Source of the DNA: Caldilineae bacterium
GTDB taxonomy: Bacteria > Chloroflexota > Anaerolineae > DUEN01
DNA length: 36,098 nucleotides
Assembly (NCBI GenBank): GCA_011176545.1
Contig: DUEN01000026.1
Coordinates: 1-36,098, forward strand
Direction: 5' to 3'
Each line of letters begins with the position of its first letter. The stretch's first letter is position 1. Below, piece after piece: positions 29,680-36,098 of this stretch. The translations under genes were made by a program, and so were the position numbers. The notes beneath the pieces were generated by a model, which saw nothing but the letters and a program-made list of their open reading frames with translations, had not been told where the DNA came from and did no database searches.

Positions 29680-31035
29680 ATGCAACGTTCGCATCGTGGG
29701 CAATCACATATCCGGCCGCGATCTCGCTGGGTTCAATACCTTGTGCTTCTTATTCTCTCATTCTCCCTCCTCACCTCTGCCCTGGCTGAGTCTCCAGACC
29801 TCATTATGGTTCTGGAGGTGCGCGGCGTCATCGATCCCGTCGTGGCCCAATACGTCGAGCGGGGAATCCGCGCGGCCCACGATGAAAACGCCAGCTTAGT
29901 GGTCATCCAATTGGATACGCCTGGCGGCCTCGATACCGCTATGCGCAAAATCGTGCAAGCCATCCTGAACTCCGACATTCCCATAGTTGTCTCCGTCGCC
30001 CCCTCTGGTGCACGGGCGGCCTCCGCTGGCGTCTTCATCACCATGGCCGCGCACGTCGCGGCTATGGCGCCGGGCACGAACATTGGCGCTGCTCATCCCG
30101 TTGACATGAGCCAGGGAGAGATGCCGGCTACGATGGAGGACAAGGTGACCAACGACGCCGTAGCCTATGTGCGGGCCATCGCCGAGCAGCGCGGCCGCAA
30201 CGCCGATTGGGCAGAGCAGGCCGTCCGCCAGAGCGCGTCCCTGACGGCACAGGCGGCGCGAGAGCAAGATGTGATCGATCTCATGGCCGAGGATTTGCCC
30301 GCGTTGCTGAAGATGCTGGACGGGTATCCCGTCTCTCTCAACGGAGAGGAAGTTGTCCTGCAACTTGAATCCCCCACGATCGAGCCGTATGCCATGACCT
30401 GGTTCGAGAGGGCTGCCCACGGTCTCATCGATCCCAACATCGCCTACATCCTGCTCACGTTGGGCACTCTGGCGCTGATCGCCGAGTTCTACAATCCCGG
30501 CGCTATCCTCCCCGGCGTGAGCGGGGTGATCGCCCTTGTGCTGGCCTTCATCGCTCTGGGCAGCCTGCCCGTCAATTGGGGCGGCGTCGTACTCATCATT
30601 ATCGCGCTGGCCTTCTTCCTCGCCGACATCAAGGTGCCTGGGTTCGCGCTCAGCGTGGCCGGCGTGATCAGCTTTATCCTGGGATCCCTCTTCCTCTTCA
30701 GCCCGTTCACGCCCACGCCCCCCACCATGCCTCGGCTCTCGGTCAGCCCCTGGTTGCTGGTGACCATGACGGCCATCATCGTTGGGTTCTTCACTATCGC
30801 GGTGACTGCTGGGCTGCGGGCCCAGCGCCGCGCGTCGCTGACGGGCACTCACATGTTAGTAGGCCAAACCGGTATCGTCCTCTCCGACCTGAACCCACGC
30901 GGCGTGGTCCAGGTACAGAGTGAGACATGGACCGCCATCACAGCCGAGGGACCGATACCTGCCGGTGAAACGATAAAGGTCATCGGAGTGGATGGCCTGC
31001 ACGTGCTAGTGCGCCCTCTACAACAGAAAGATTAG
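29680..31035 (+). CDS. nfeD: NfeD-family membrane serine protease (long form)
   Basis: This 451-residue protein has an N-terminal signal/anchor (QYLVLLILSFSLLTSALAES). The ClpP-like domain (about 40-230) has IQLDTPGGLDTAMRKIV, Ser115 in SGARAASAGVFI and Lys155 in EDKVTNDAVAYV as the Ser/Lys dyad. Four or five hydrophobic segments follow (about 250-390). The last part (HMLVGQTGIVLSDLNPRGVV) is the OB-fold NfeD domain. Long NfeD proteins typically pair with a stomatin-like protein and are thought to cleave it. The slipin gene starts 11 nt downstream, as expected. AGGAG precedes the ATG. Confidence 0.94.
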   Translation: MQRSHRGQSHIRPRSRWVQYLVLLILSFSLLTSALAESPDLIMVLEVRGVIDPVVAQYVERGIRAAHDENASLVVIQLDTPGGLDTAMRKIVQAILNSDIPIVVSVAPSGARAASAGVFITMAAHVAAMAPGTNIGAAHPVDMSQGEMPATMEDKVTNDAVAYVRAIAEQRGRNADWAEQAVRQSASLTAQAAREQDVIDLMAEDLPALLKMLDGYPVSLNGEEVVLQLESPTIEPYAMTWFERAAHGLIDPNIAYILLTLGTLALIAEFYNPGAILPGVSGVIALVLAFIALGSLPVNWGGVVLIIIALAFFLADIKVPGFALSVAGVISFILGSLFLFSPFTPTPPTMPRLSVSPWLLVTMTAIIVGFFTIAVTAGLRAQRRASLTGTHMLVGQTGIVLSDLNPRGVVQVQSETWTAITAEGPIPAGETIKVIGVDGLHVLVRPLQQKD

Positions 31036-31046
31036 GAGTACAGACC

Positions 31047-31943
31047 ATGCAAGAGATGCTCAGTTCCATCATCGCGATCCTTGTGCTGCTCGTTCTGCTT
31101 ATTCCGCTAGTATACTTGTCCGTTAAGATCGTACGTGAATACCAGAGGCTGGTCGTGTTCCGACTCGGCCGTTGCATTGGGGAAAAGGGGCCGGGCTTGG
31201 TATTGCTGATCCCCTTCGTCGATCGCCCCGTATGGGTGGACCTGCGAGAGGTGTATCTGGAGGTTCCCAAGCAAACCTGTATCACTAAGGACAACGCCCC
31301 CATCGACATCGACTTTCTCATTTACTGGAAGGTCATCGACCCGACAGCCAGTGTGGTGCAAGTGGGCGACTTCGCCGGGGCCTCCCAGGGCATCGCCACT
31401 ACCACCCTGCGCGCTGTCATCGGTGATATCTCGTTAGACGACGTGTTGGCGAAGCGCGAGGACATCAACCAGGTGCTGCGGGTGAAGCTGGATGAAGTCA
31501 CTGAGCGCTGGGGCGTCAAGGTGACCAGCGTTGAGATCCGGGAGATCACGCCGCCGCGCGAGGTACAGAGCGCGATGAACCGCCAGCTCGCAGCCGAGCG
31601 AGAACGCCGCGCCATGGTGACGGAGGCCGAAGGCAAGCGCGAGGCGGCGATCAGGGTAGCAGAAGGCCAGAAGCAAGCAGCCATCCTGAAGGCTGAAGGC
31701 GATCGGCAAGCCGCCATCCTCCGGGCGGAAGGGTTCGCCCTGGCTCTGGAGAAGATCTACAATGTGGCGCGCACCATCGACAACAAGACCATGAGCTTGC
31801 AATACCTAGAAACGTTGAAGGCCATCGGTGCCGGCCCCGCCACCAAGTTCGTCCTGCCTATGGAATTCACCAGCCTACTGCGCCCGTTCCTGGCCCATAC
31901 CAGGCAGGCTCCAGAGGATCAGGAAGACGGCACAGCGACTTAG
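31047..31943 (+). CDS. Slipin/stomatin-like SPFH (band 7) membrane protein
   Basis: This 298-residue protein has one N-terminal membrane segment (IIAILVLLVLLIPLVYLSVK). The SPFH domain follows: IVREYQRLVVFRLGRCIGEK, GPGLVLLIPFVD and PIDIDFLIYWKVIDP. A charged coiled coil comes next (about 180-245) with repeats such as AEGKREAAIRVAEGQKQAA and LKAEGDRQAAILRAEG. It should form ring-like scaffolds on the inner membrane and is the usual partner of NfeD, with which it shares an operon. The short tail after FVLPMEF is typical of bacterial slipins. Confidence 0.95.
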   Translation: MQEMLSSIIAILVLLVLLIPLVYLSVKIVREYQRLVVFRLGRCIGEKGPGLVLLIPFVDRPVWVDLREVYLEVPKQTCITKDNAPIDIDFLIYWKVIDPTASVVQVGDFAGASQGIATTTLRAVIGDISLDDVLAKREDINQVLRVKLDEVTERWGVKVTSVEIREITPPREVQSAMNRQLAAERERRAMVTEAEGKREAAIRVAEGQKQAAILKAEGDRQAAILRAEGFALALEKIYNVARTIDNKTMSLQYLETLKAIGAGPATKFVLPMEFTSLLRPFLAHTRQAPEDQEDGTAT

Positions 31944-31971
31944 AAAGACCAGCAACGAGACGGATATGAAA

Positions 31972-32013
31972 CACATCACGCCGCCTGAAGAAAGGTTTAG
32001 GCGGCGTGATGTG
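31972..32013. terminator. Bidirectional terminator between slipin and the PHP gene
   Basis: 15-bp perfect stem (CACATCACGCCGCCT / AGGCGGCGTGATGTG) around a 12-nt loop, between two converging genes. T-runs are poor, so it may act as a 3'-end stabiliser. Confidence 0.65.
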
Positions 32014-32035
32014 AGCTCGTTGAATACAACCTTGT

Positions 32036-32923
32036 TCATATAAGCATAAACGGGTTGCTCCAGGCATGACGGCCTTCAACGTCTACACATTCCACGCGCA
32101 CATAGCGTGTCTCCTGCTCTATCTGGTACTCGGCCTCGGTCAGCACCTGGCCTGGGGCAGCGCGCACTACTTGGCCGTGCCAGCGATCGCTGATGAAGTT
32201 GATCTGCGCGCAGGGCGAGCACCTTACCCACACCCGCTGGCCATCTATCTCCAAATCCTCAATAGTTGGGCCACAAGAAGCGTAGAAATGTCCGGCCTCC
32301 AGCGCCTGCAAAATGGCCTGCTGCGTGAGGGCTGCCGCCTTGACCATCACCCAGCCCTGTCCGACATCAGGCCGCTGTGGACGCCAGTGGGTATCGTCAA
32401 CGGCCAGCCCCCACACTCGCCGTCCGGCCGCCAGCAGCTCGTCCCAATGGACGTTCGAGAATCCCTTGGCGTTGAGCAACTGGCAGGTGGCATTAAAGAT
32501 CTCAATCCCCATGTATCCGTTGACCGCCAGTAGATCCCCGGACATCTGGCCGCACCAGTAGGGGTGCGCGATGGAGACAATGGCCTGGCGCTCCCGGAAT
32601 GCGTCGATGACCTGTTGTAGCGGCATCGATTCAGAGTGAGGCGGCAGCTCCGTCATCCCCCAGGCCACCACATGGTACGGCCCCACGTCAGGATCCTCGC
32701 CATGGTACTCGGTTCCAGGGATGGTCAGGAAGTCGGAAGTACTCAGATGTGCTGTCTGGGTCAACTTCACGTGATCGGTCACGCTGACGAAGTCATACCC
32801 ATGCGCTCGATACCAGGCCACCGCGTCCTCCGGTGTCCGCTGGCCATCGCTCATCGTGGTGTGCATGTGCAAATTGCCCTTGAACCATCGACCAGATACG
32901 GCGAAAGGGGTTCCAGCAGTCAT
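32036..32923 (-). CDS. PHP-domain metallophosphoesterase
   Basis: This 295-residue protein starts at the ATG at 32923, 7 nt after GGAGGAG; the longer frame to 32974 lacks such a site. The PHP metal ligands are visible in order: His19 and His21 in GNLHMHTTMSDG, Asp50/His51 in VTDHVKL, Glu72 in GTEYHG, His120 in SIAHPYW, and the Asp/His of AVDDTHW. A C-terminal part of about 80 residues (after FYASCGPTIEDLEIDG) looks like an accessory beta domain, as in CehA/McbA-like PHP hydrolases. The substrate is unknown. No DNA polymerase or histidinol context is present. Confidence 0.88.
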   Translation of the reverse strand: MTAGTPFAVSGRWFKGNLHMHTTMSDGQRTPEDAVAWYRAHGYDFVSVTDHVKLTQTAHLSTSDFLTIPGTEYHGEDPDVGPYHVVAWGMTELPPHSESMPLQQVIDAFRERQAIVSIAHPYWCGQMSGDLLAVNGYMGIEIFNATCQLLNAKGFSNVHWDELLAAGRRVWGLAVDDTHWRPQRPDVGQGWVMVKAAALTQQAILQALEAGHFYASCGPTIEDLEIDGQRVWVRCSPCAQINFISDRWHGQVVRAAPGQVLTEAEYQIEQETRYVRVECVDVEGRHAWSNPFMLI

Positions 32924-32949
32924 GCGGACTCTCCTCCTGGACAGAGAGA

Positions 32950-32992
32950 ACGCGCCAGAGTCCCTCGCGTCCATTCCGGGACTCTAGCGCGT
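32950..32992 (-). terminator. Probable terminator after queF
   Basis: ACGCGC-C-AGAGTCCC pairs with GGGACTCT-A-GCGCGT, a 14-bp stem with one mismatch and a 13-nt loop. On the minus strand it is followed by TTCTCTCTGT. It separates the queF operon from the PHP gene. Confidence 0.55.
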
Positions 32993-33085
32993 CCCCAAAA
33001 CGCATTCGACTCGCGAACGTTCACACGCCTCCAAATTCAATATCGATCGTATCCGGCACGATCTTCATAGAGCAGCCCAACGATC

Positions 33086-33529
33086 CTATCCTGCCGTGCC
33101 CTCTTCCAATCGATCGTATTTCGCCTCCACCGTGATTGCGATCCCGCCGCGCACGTTAAACTTGCCCACAACCTCGCAATACAACGGATCCAGTGCCTTG
33201 ACCAGATCATCGAGAATTTGATTGACCACATGCTCGTGGAAGACTCCCTCTTCCCGATAGGACCATAAATACAGCTTGAGCGACTTGGACTCCAGGATCC
33301 GCTGATCCGGGATGTAGCGAATGATGATCGTGGCGAAGTCGGGCTGGCCCGTCATCGGACAGACACAAGTAAACTCGGGGCATTCCAACGTCACCAGATA
33401 TCGGCGGCCTGGATGCGAGTTCGGGAATGTCTCCAGTTTGCGCACCGGTTGCGTGACCTTGCGCCCTAGCAAGGTCAATCCCTCCGTCAACTTCTCCTGC
33501 ATCATTGCTTGATCCTTTTGCTCCTCCAT
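33086..33529 (-). CDS. queF: preQ0 reductase (NADPH-dependent 7-cyano-7-deazaguanine reductase)
   Basis: This 147-residue enzyme is of the short, single-domain QueF type. It reduces preQ0 to preQ1 on the way to queuosine in tRNA. FTCVCPMTGQPDFATI holds catalytic Cys57 and Asp64. ESKSLKLYLWSYREEGVFHE is the QueF-defining NADPH motif with its glutamate. FNVRGGIAITVEA ends the fold. The ATG follows GGAGGAGTAGAGG. It lies 13 nt after the precursor-transporter gene and is co-transcribed with it. Confidence 0.96.
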   Translation of the reverse strand: MEEQKDQAMMQEKLTEGLTLLGRKVTQPVRKLETFPNSHPGRRYLVTLECPEFTCVCPMTGQPDFATIIIRYIPDQRILESKSLKLYLWSYREEGVFHEHVVNQILDDLVKALDPLYCEVVGKFNVRGGIAITVEAKYDRLEEGTAG

Positions 33530-33542
33530 CCTCTACTCCTCC

Positions 33543-34244
33543 TCACGCCTGCAACCGGAACGGATTGAAGTCCGTATCGTAGTCGTAGTAATCCTCCTGC
33601 TCCGCTCGCTTCAGGAACCGCACGATCATGTAAGTGAAGGGCGTCGCCAGCGTCTCGTATGCGCACTTAAAGAGCCATTGGGTGATGATCACCCGGAACA
33701 ACTGGCCGGTGGTCATGGTCCCGATGAACGCCAGCGTGATGAACACCAGTGAGTCGGCGCCCTCCCCCACCAGCGTGCTGCCGATCGTCCGTGTCCACAG
33801 CCAGCGCCCTTTGGTGGCGATCTTCATCTTAGCCAGCACAAAGGAGTTGAGGAACTCTCCCACCAGATACGCCACGAAGGAGGCCCCCAGCAGCCGGGGG
33901 CTGTAGCCCAGGATGCGCATGTATGCGTCCTGAGCATCCCAGAAGCCAGCGGACGGCAGCCAGCCGCCGATGGTGATGGCCAGGACCGCCAGCGCATTGC
34001 ATCCGAAGCCGATCCAGATTACCTGACGCGAGCGGCTATACCCATACACCTCGGTCAGGATATCGCCGAAGATGTAGCTGATGGGAAAGATGATGACGGC
34101 TGCCGGGACGATGATACCACCCACGTCGATGATCTTCACTGCAATGATGTTGGCCGTGATCAGACACGTCACGAACACCGCCGTCACCAGATTCAGATAA
34201 CGATATCCTGTACGCTGCAATTTCCCCCTCCTGCAATCAGCCAT
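33543..34244 (-). CDS. yhhQ: Queuosine precursor transporter (YhhQ family)
   Basis: This protein has 233 residues from the ATG at 34244. The longer frame is ruled out because the promoter TATAAT (34268-34263) lies inside it. It has about six hydrophobic segments. Family features are YLNLVTAVFVTCLITANIIA, FPISYIFGDILTEVYGY, AYLVGEFLNSFVLAKMK, RTIGSTLVGEGADSLVF and ITQWLFKCAYETLATPFTY. YhhQ imports preQ0/preQ1. Pairing with queF suggests salvage of preQ0 followed by reduction. AAGGGA lies unusually close to the ATG, and the leader is only about 12 nt. Confidence 0.93.
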   Translation of the reverse strand: MADCRRGKLQRTGYRYLNLVTAVFVTCLITANIIAVKIIDVGGIIVPAAVIIFPISYIFGDILTEVYGYSRSRQVIWIGFGCNALAVLAITIGGWLPSAGFWDAQDAYMRILGYSPRLLGASFVAYLVGEFLNSFVLAKMKIATKGRWLWTRTIGSTLVGEGADSLVFITLAFIGTMTTGQLFRVIITQWLFKCAYETLATPFTYMIVRFLKRAEQEDYYDYDTDFNPFRLQA

Positions 34245-34262
34245 TTCCCTTGGATGAAACGT

Positions 34263-34291
34263 ATTATACATGGCAAGCCCCAGGAGAACAA
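34263..34291 (-). promoter_or_regulatory. Sigma-70 promoter of the yhhQ-queF operon
   Basis: Minus strand: TTGTTC (34291-34286), a 17-nt spacer and TATAAT (34268-34263). The leader is too short for a preQ1 riboswitch. Confidence 0.65.
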
Positions 34292-34336
34292 TAACAGCAA
34301 CTGAATCGTGTCCACATTTGAAAAGCGCAAAGTGAA

Positions 34337-34376
34337 GCGAAGAGCCTCTTGCTGGCGTGAGCAAGAGGCTCTTCGC
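34337..34376 (-). terminator. Terminator hairpin after the GH51 gene
   Basis: 17-bp perfect stem (left arm GCGAAGAGCCTCTTGCT, right arm its complement) with a 6-nt loop, starting 39 nt past the GH51 stop and followed on the minus strand by TTCACTTTGCGCTTTT. Confidence 0.75.
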
Positions 34377-34415
34377 TCTGAGCAACCGGGCTCAAAAGTG
34401 GAACTATTGCCTCGC

Positions 34416-35891
34416 CTACGATGCAGGACCTGTGGCCAACTTCATCACCGTGATCGAGTGTGCCGGGAAGGTATAAGTGAAGATGGCGGCCGCATCCGTC
34501 ACCTGTTTCTCTGTGACTCCCACCTGCTCCGATCCGAAATCGTTCACCGCATTGAGGTCAGGCCCGCTGACCTCGTAGACCTGAGCCGCAGGCATGGGCT
34601 TAAAGTCCGTGAACTGGATCGTCGCCTCCACGTCATCGGCGGCGTGCCGATTGACGACGAAGAGGGTCACCGTCCGCCCCGCCTCGTCACAGGTGGCGGA
34701 GACGTCCAGATAGGGCAACGGCATCAGCGGAGCCAGAAAGTGGCGATCCTCCGGGTCGATCTCGGCCGTGAACGTCTCTGACGCCACCCACACATCCAGC
34801 GAGATGGGTTGCGCGTGGGCGGCATAGAGCCGGAGCGGCCAGTAGATGGTCTGGCGGAACAGCCCCTCGGGGCTGGTGAAGATCGGGGCGATGACGTTGA
34901 CCAGTTGCGCCAAGTTGGCCATCCCCACCTCGCGAGGATGCCGCTGGAAGATGTTAAGATACGTGGCCACCGCCAGCGCGTCGGAGAGGTTATATCGCTC
35001 CTCCAACCCATCGGTGCGCTCACGGAACCACACGTTCCACTCATCGTAGGCGATGCGGATATCGTGGCCCAGCCGTTGCTTGTACTTCACCTCTTGAATC
35101 AGCGCCCAGGTGGCCCGGATGCAGCGTTCGGCCTGGTGGACCTGGGCGATGTTGAGGTAGTGATCGTCGGAGCCGGTGTAGATGTGAATGGAGTGATAGT
35201 CCACATACGGCGCCAGGATCTCCAGCACGATCCGATCCCAGTCGTGGAGGCCGTCCCAGCCACAGCTCACCAGCTTGATGGAGAGATCCACTCGCTTCAT
35301 CAGCTTGGCCGCCTCTCGGGCGAAGAGCGCATACTCGCGCGCCTCCTTTTGGCCGATCTGCCAGGGGCCGTACATCTCATTGCCCAGCCCCCAGTATTTA
35401 ACGCCGTAGGGCTCGGGATGGCCATTTTGGCGACGCAGATTGGCATAGTAGGTATCCCCTGTGCCGTTGCAATATTCCACCCAGGCTGCCGCCTCATCGA
35501 GCGTCCCGGTCCCCAGGTTGACGCAGATGTATGGCTCGGCCCCGATAGCCCGGCAGTACTCGATGAACTCATCGGTGCCAAAGCGGTTGGACTCCTCCGC
35601 CAGCCATGCCAGCTCCATACGACGGGGACGTTGCTCTTTAGGACCGATACCGTCCATCCAGTGATAGCCAGAGACGAAATTCCCTCCGGGCCAGCGCAGG
35701 ATCGGCACCCTCAACCCTCGTACTGCCTCCAGCACATCGGTGCGGAACCCTCGCTCATCGCTAAGGGGCGATCCCTCCTCGTAGATGCCGCCGTAGATAC
35801 AGCGCCCCAAGTGCTCGATGAAATAGCCGTAGACGAACGGATCGATCCGTCCCAACCGGCGGTCCATATCGATCTTGATGCGAGCGGACAT
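34416..35891 (-). CDS. abfA: GH51 alpha-L-arabinofuranosidase
   Basis: This 491-residue, retaining glycosidase releases terminal alpha-L-arabinofuranose from arabinan, arabinoxylan or arabinogalactan. It begins DPFVYGYFIEHLGRCIYGGI. LRWPGGNFVSGYHW follows. Acid/base Glu172 is in WGLGNEMYG, and nucleophile Glu284 is in IAYDEWNVWF. NLAQLVNVIAPI then leads to the beta-sandwich domain (LFVVNRHAADDVEATIQ; YTFPAHSITVMKL). No signal peptide is seen, so it is probably cytoplasmic. GGAGG precedes the ATG by 7 nt. Fragment 35949-36098 just upstream appears to be a second family member. Confidence 0.95.
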   Translation of the reverse strand: MSARIKIDMDRRLGRIDPFVYGYFIEHLGRCIYGGIYEEGSPLSDERGFRTDVLEAVRGLRVPILRWPGGNFVSGYHWMDGIGPKEQRPRRMELAWLAEESNRFGTDEFIEYCRAIGAEPYICVNLGTGTLDEAAAWVEYCNGTGDTYYANLRRQNGHPEPYGVKYWGLGNEMYGPWQIGQKEAREYALFAREAAKLMKRVDLSIKLVSCGWDGLHDWDRIVLEILAPYVDYHSIHIYTGSDDHYLNIAQVHQAERCIRATWALIQEVKYKQRLGHDIRIAYDEWNVWFRERTDGLEERYNLSDALAVATYLNIFQRHPREVGMANLAQLVNVIAPIFTSPEGLFRQTIYWPLRLYAAHAQPISLDVWVASETFTAEIDPEDRHFLAPLMPLPYLDVSATCDEAGRTVTLFVVNRHAADDVEATIQFTDFKPMPAAQVYEVSGPDLNAVNDFGSEQVGVTEKQVTDAAAIFTYTFPAHSITVMKLATGPAS

Positions 35892-35948
35892 GCGATTTCC
35901 TCCCTGCCAGGATTGCTCCTCGTTCTAGCTACTGGGTAGTGCTACCCG

Positions 35949-36098
35949 CTATCCCTTCTTCCTGCCAAATGTGAGCAGCACGATGGAATGGGCCGGGACC
36001 GAGCAGCTCAGGCTCGCGCCGTCGATCCGTAGACTGGACTCCCGCAGCGTCACCTCATCGGGCTCATCCCACGTGTTCTGCGACATGAAGCTCTCCCC
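35949..36098 (-). CDS. C-terminal end of a second probable GH51 arabinofuranosidase
   Basis: The last 49 codons and TAG stop of a gene that begins outside the window. The visible end reads ESFMSQNTWDEPDEVTLRES and closes with SVPAHSIVLLTFGRKKG. This resembles the final beta strands of GH51 enzymes, and the neighbouring gene ends similarly (FPAHSITVMKL). The catalytic part is not visible, so another family with the same end domain is possible. A short GGGTAG/CTACCC hairpin just after the stop may end the transcript. Confidence 0.6.
   Translation of the reverse strand, partial: GESFMSQNTWDEPDEVTLRESSLRIDGASLSCSVPAHSIVLLTFGRKKG

Overview
The window is a GC-rich bacterial chromosome segment, most likely from a Chloroflexota (Anaerolineae-like) bacterium. 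This placement is an inference. It rests on the gene mix (alkaline-phosphatase-fold proteins among glycosyltransferases, a CcdA/TlpA/glutaredoxin/DUF2085 cassette, GH127 and GH51 arabinosidases), on a bacterial Death-like (effector-associated) domain of a kind common in that phylum, and on sigma-70-type promoters (TTGACA/TATAAT, 17-nt spacers) with AGGAGG ribosome sites. No rRNA, convincing tRNA, CRISPR array, transposase or phage gene was found.

Layout. 1-6926 (minus) is a surface-glycan export operon: a MOP-type flippase, a phosphodiesterase-fold protein, a GT4 transferase, a possible micro-ORF, a GT2 transferase and a second phosphodiesterase-fold protein cut by the window edge. 7030-11090 (plus) is central metabolism: yvcK from a near-consensus promoter, gap and pgk, with a 528-nt gap full of palindromic repeats. 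11116-16872 (plus) holds a 1144-residue GH2 beta-galactosidase carrying an inserted Death-like domain, and acetyl-CoA synthetase. 16993-20082 (minus) is a secreted Met-rich PepSY protein followed by a response regulator and a histidine kinase whose sensor loop carries the same Met-rich motif. It is divergent from a GH127 beta-L-arabinofuranosidase (20281-22158). An orphan response regulator with a degenerate receiver follows, sharing a terminator with rpsT.

23333-29445 (minus) is a run of rpsT, DUF2085, glutaredoxin-like, TlpA-like, CcdA, NagA, an S51-peptidase-like protein with a CysRS-type tail, and a TIGR01777 epimerase. The CcdA order appears circularly permuted: the canonical first helix (SPCVLPLIPGY) is at the C-terminus. 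29512-31943 (plus) has a consensus promoter, a short RNA ending in an intrinsic terminator, then the nfeD/slipin pair. 32036-34291 (minus) has a PHP phosphoesterase and a yhhQ-queF queuosine-precursor operon. 34416-36098 (minus) has a GH51 arabinofuranosidase and the C-terminus of what looks like a second one.

Taken together, the carbohydrate genes (GH2, GH127, one complete and one partial GH51, NagA) suggest a plant- or glycoprotein-glycan degrader that feeds glycolysis (gap, pgk) and acetate metabolism (acsA). The items most worth a second look are the Death-like domain inside LacZ, the permuted CcdA, the Met-rich sensor/target module, the hairpin repeat family with exchangeable palindromic cores, and the terminated RNA upstream of nfeD.
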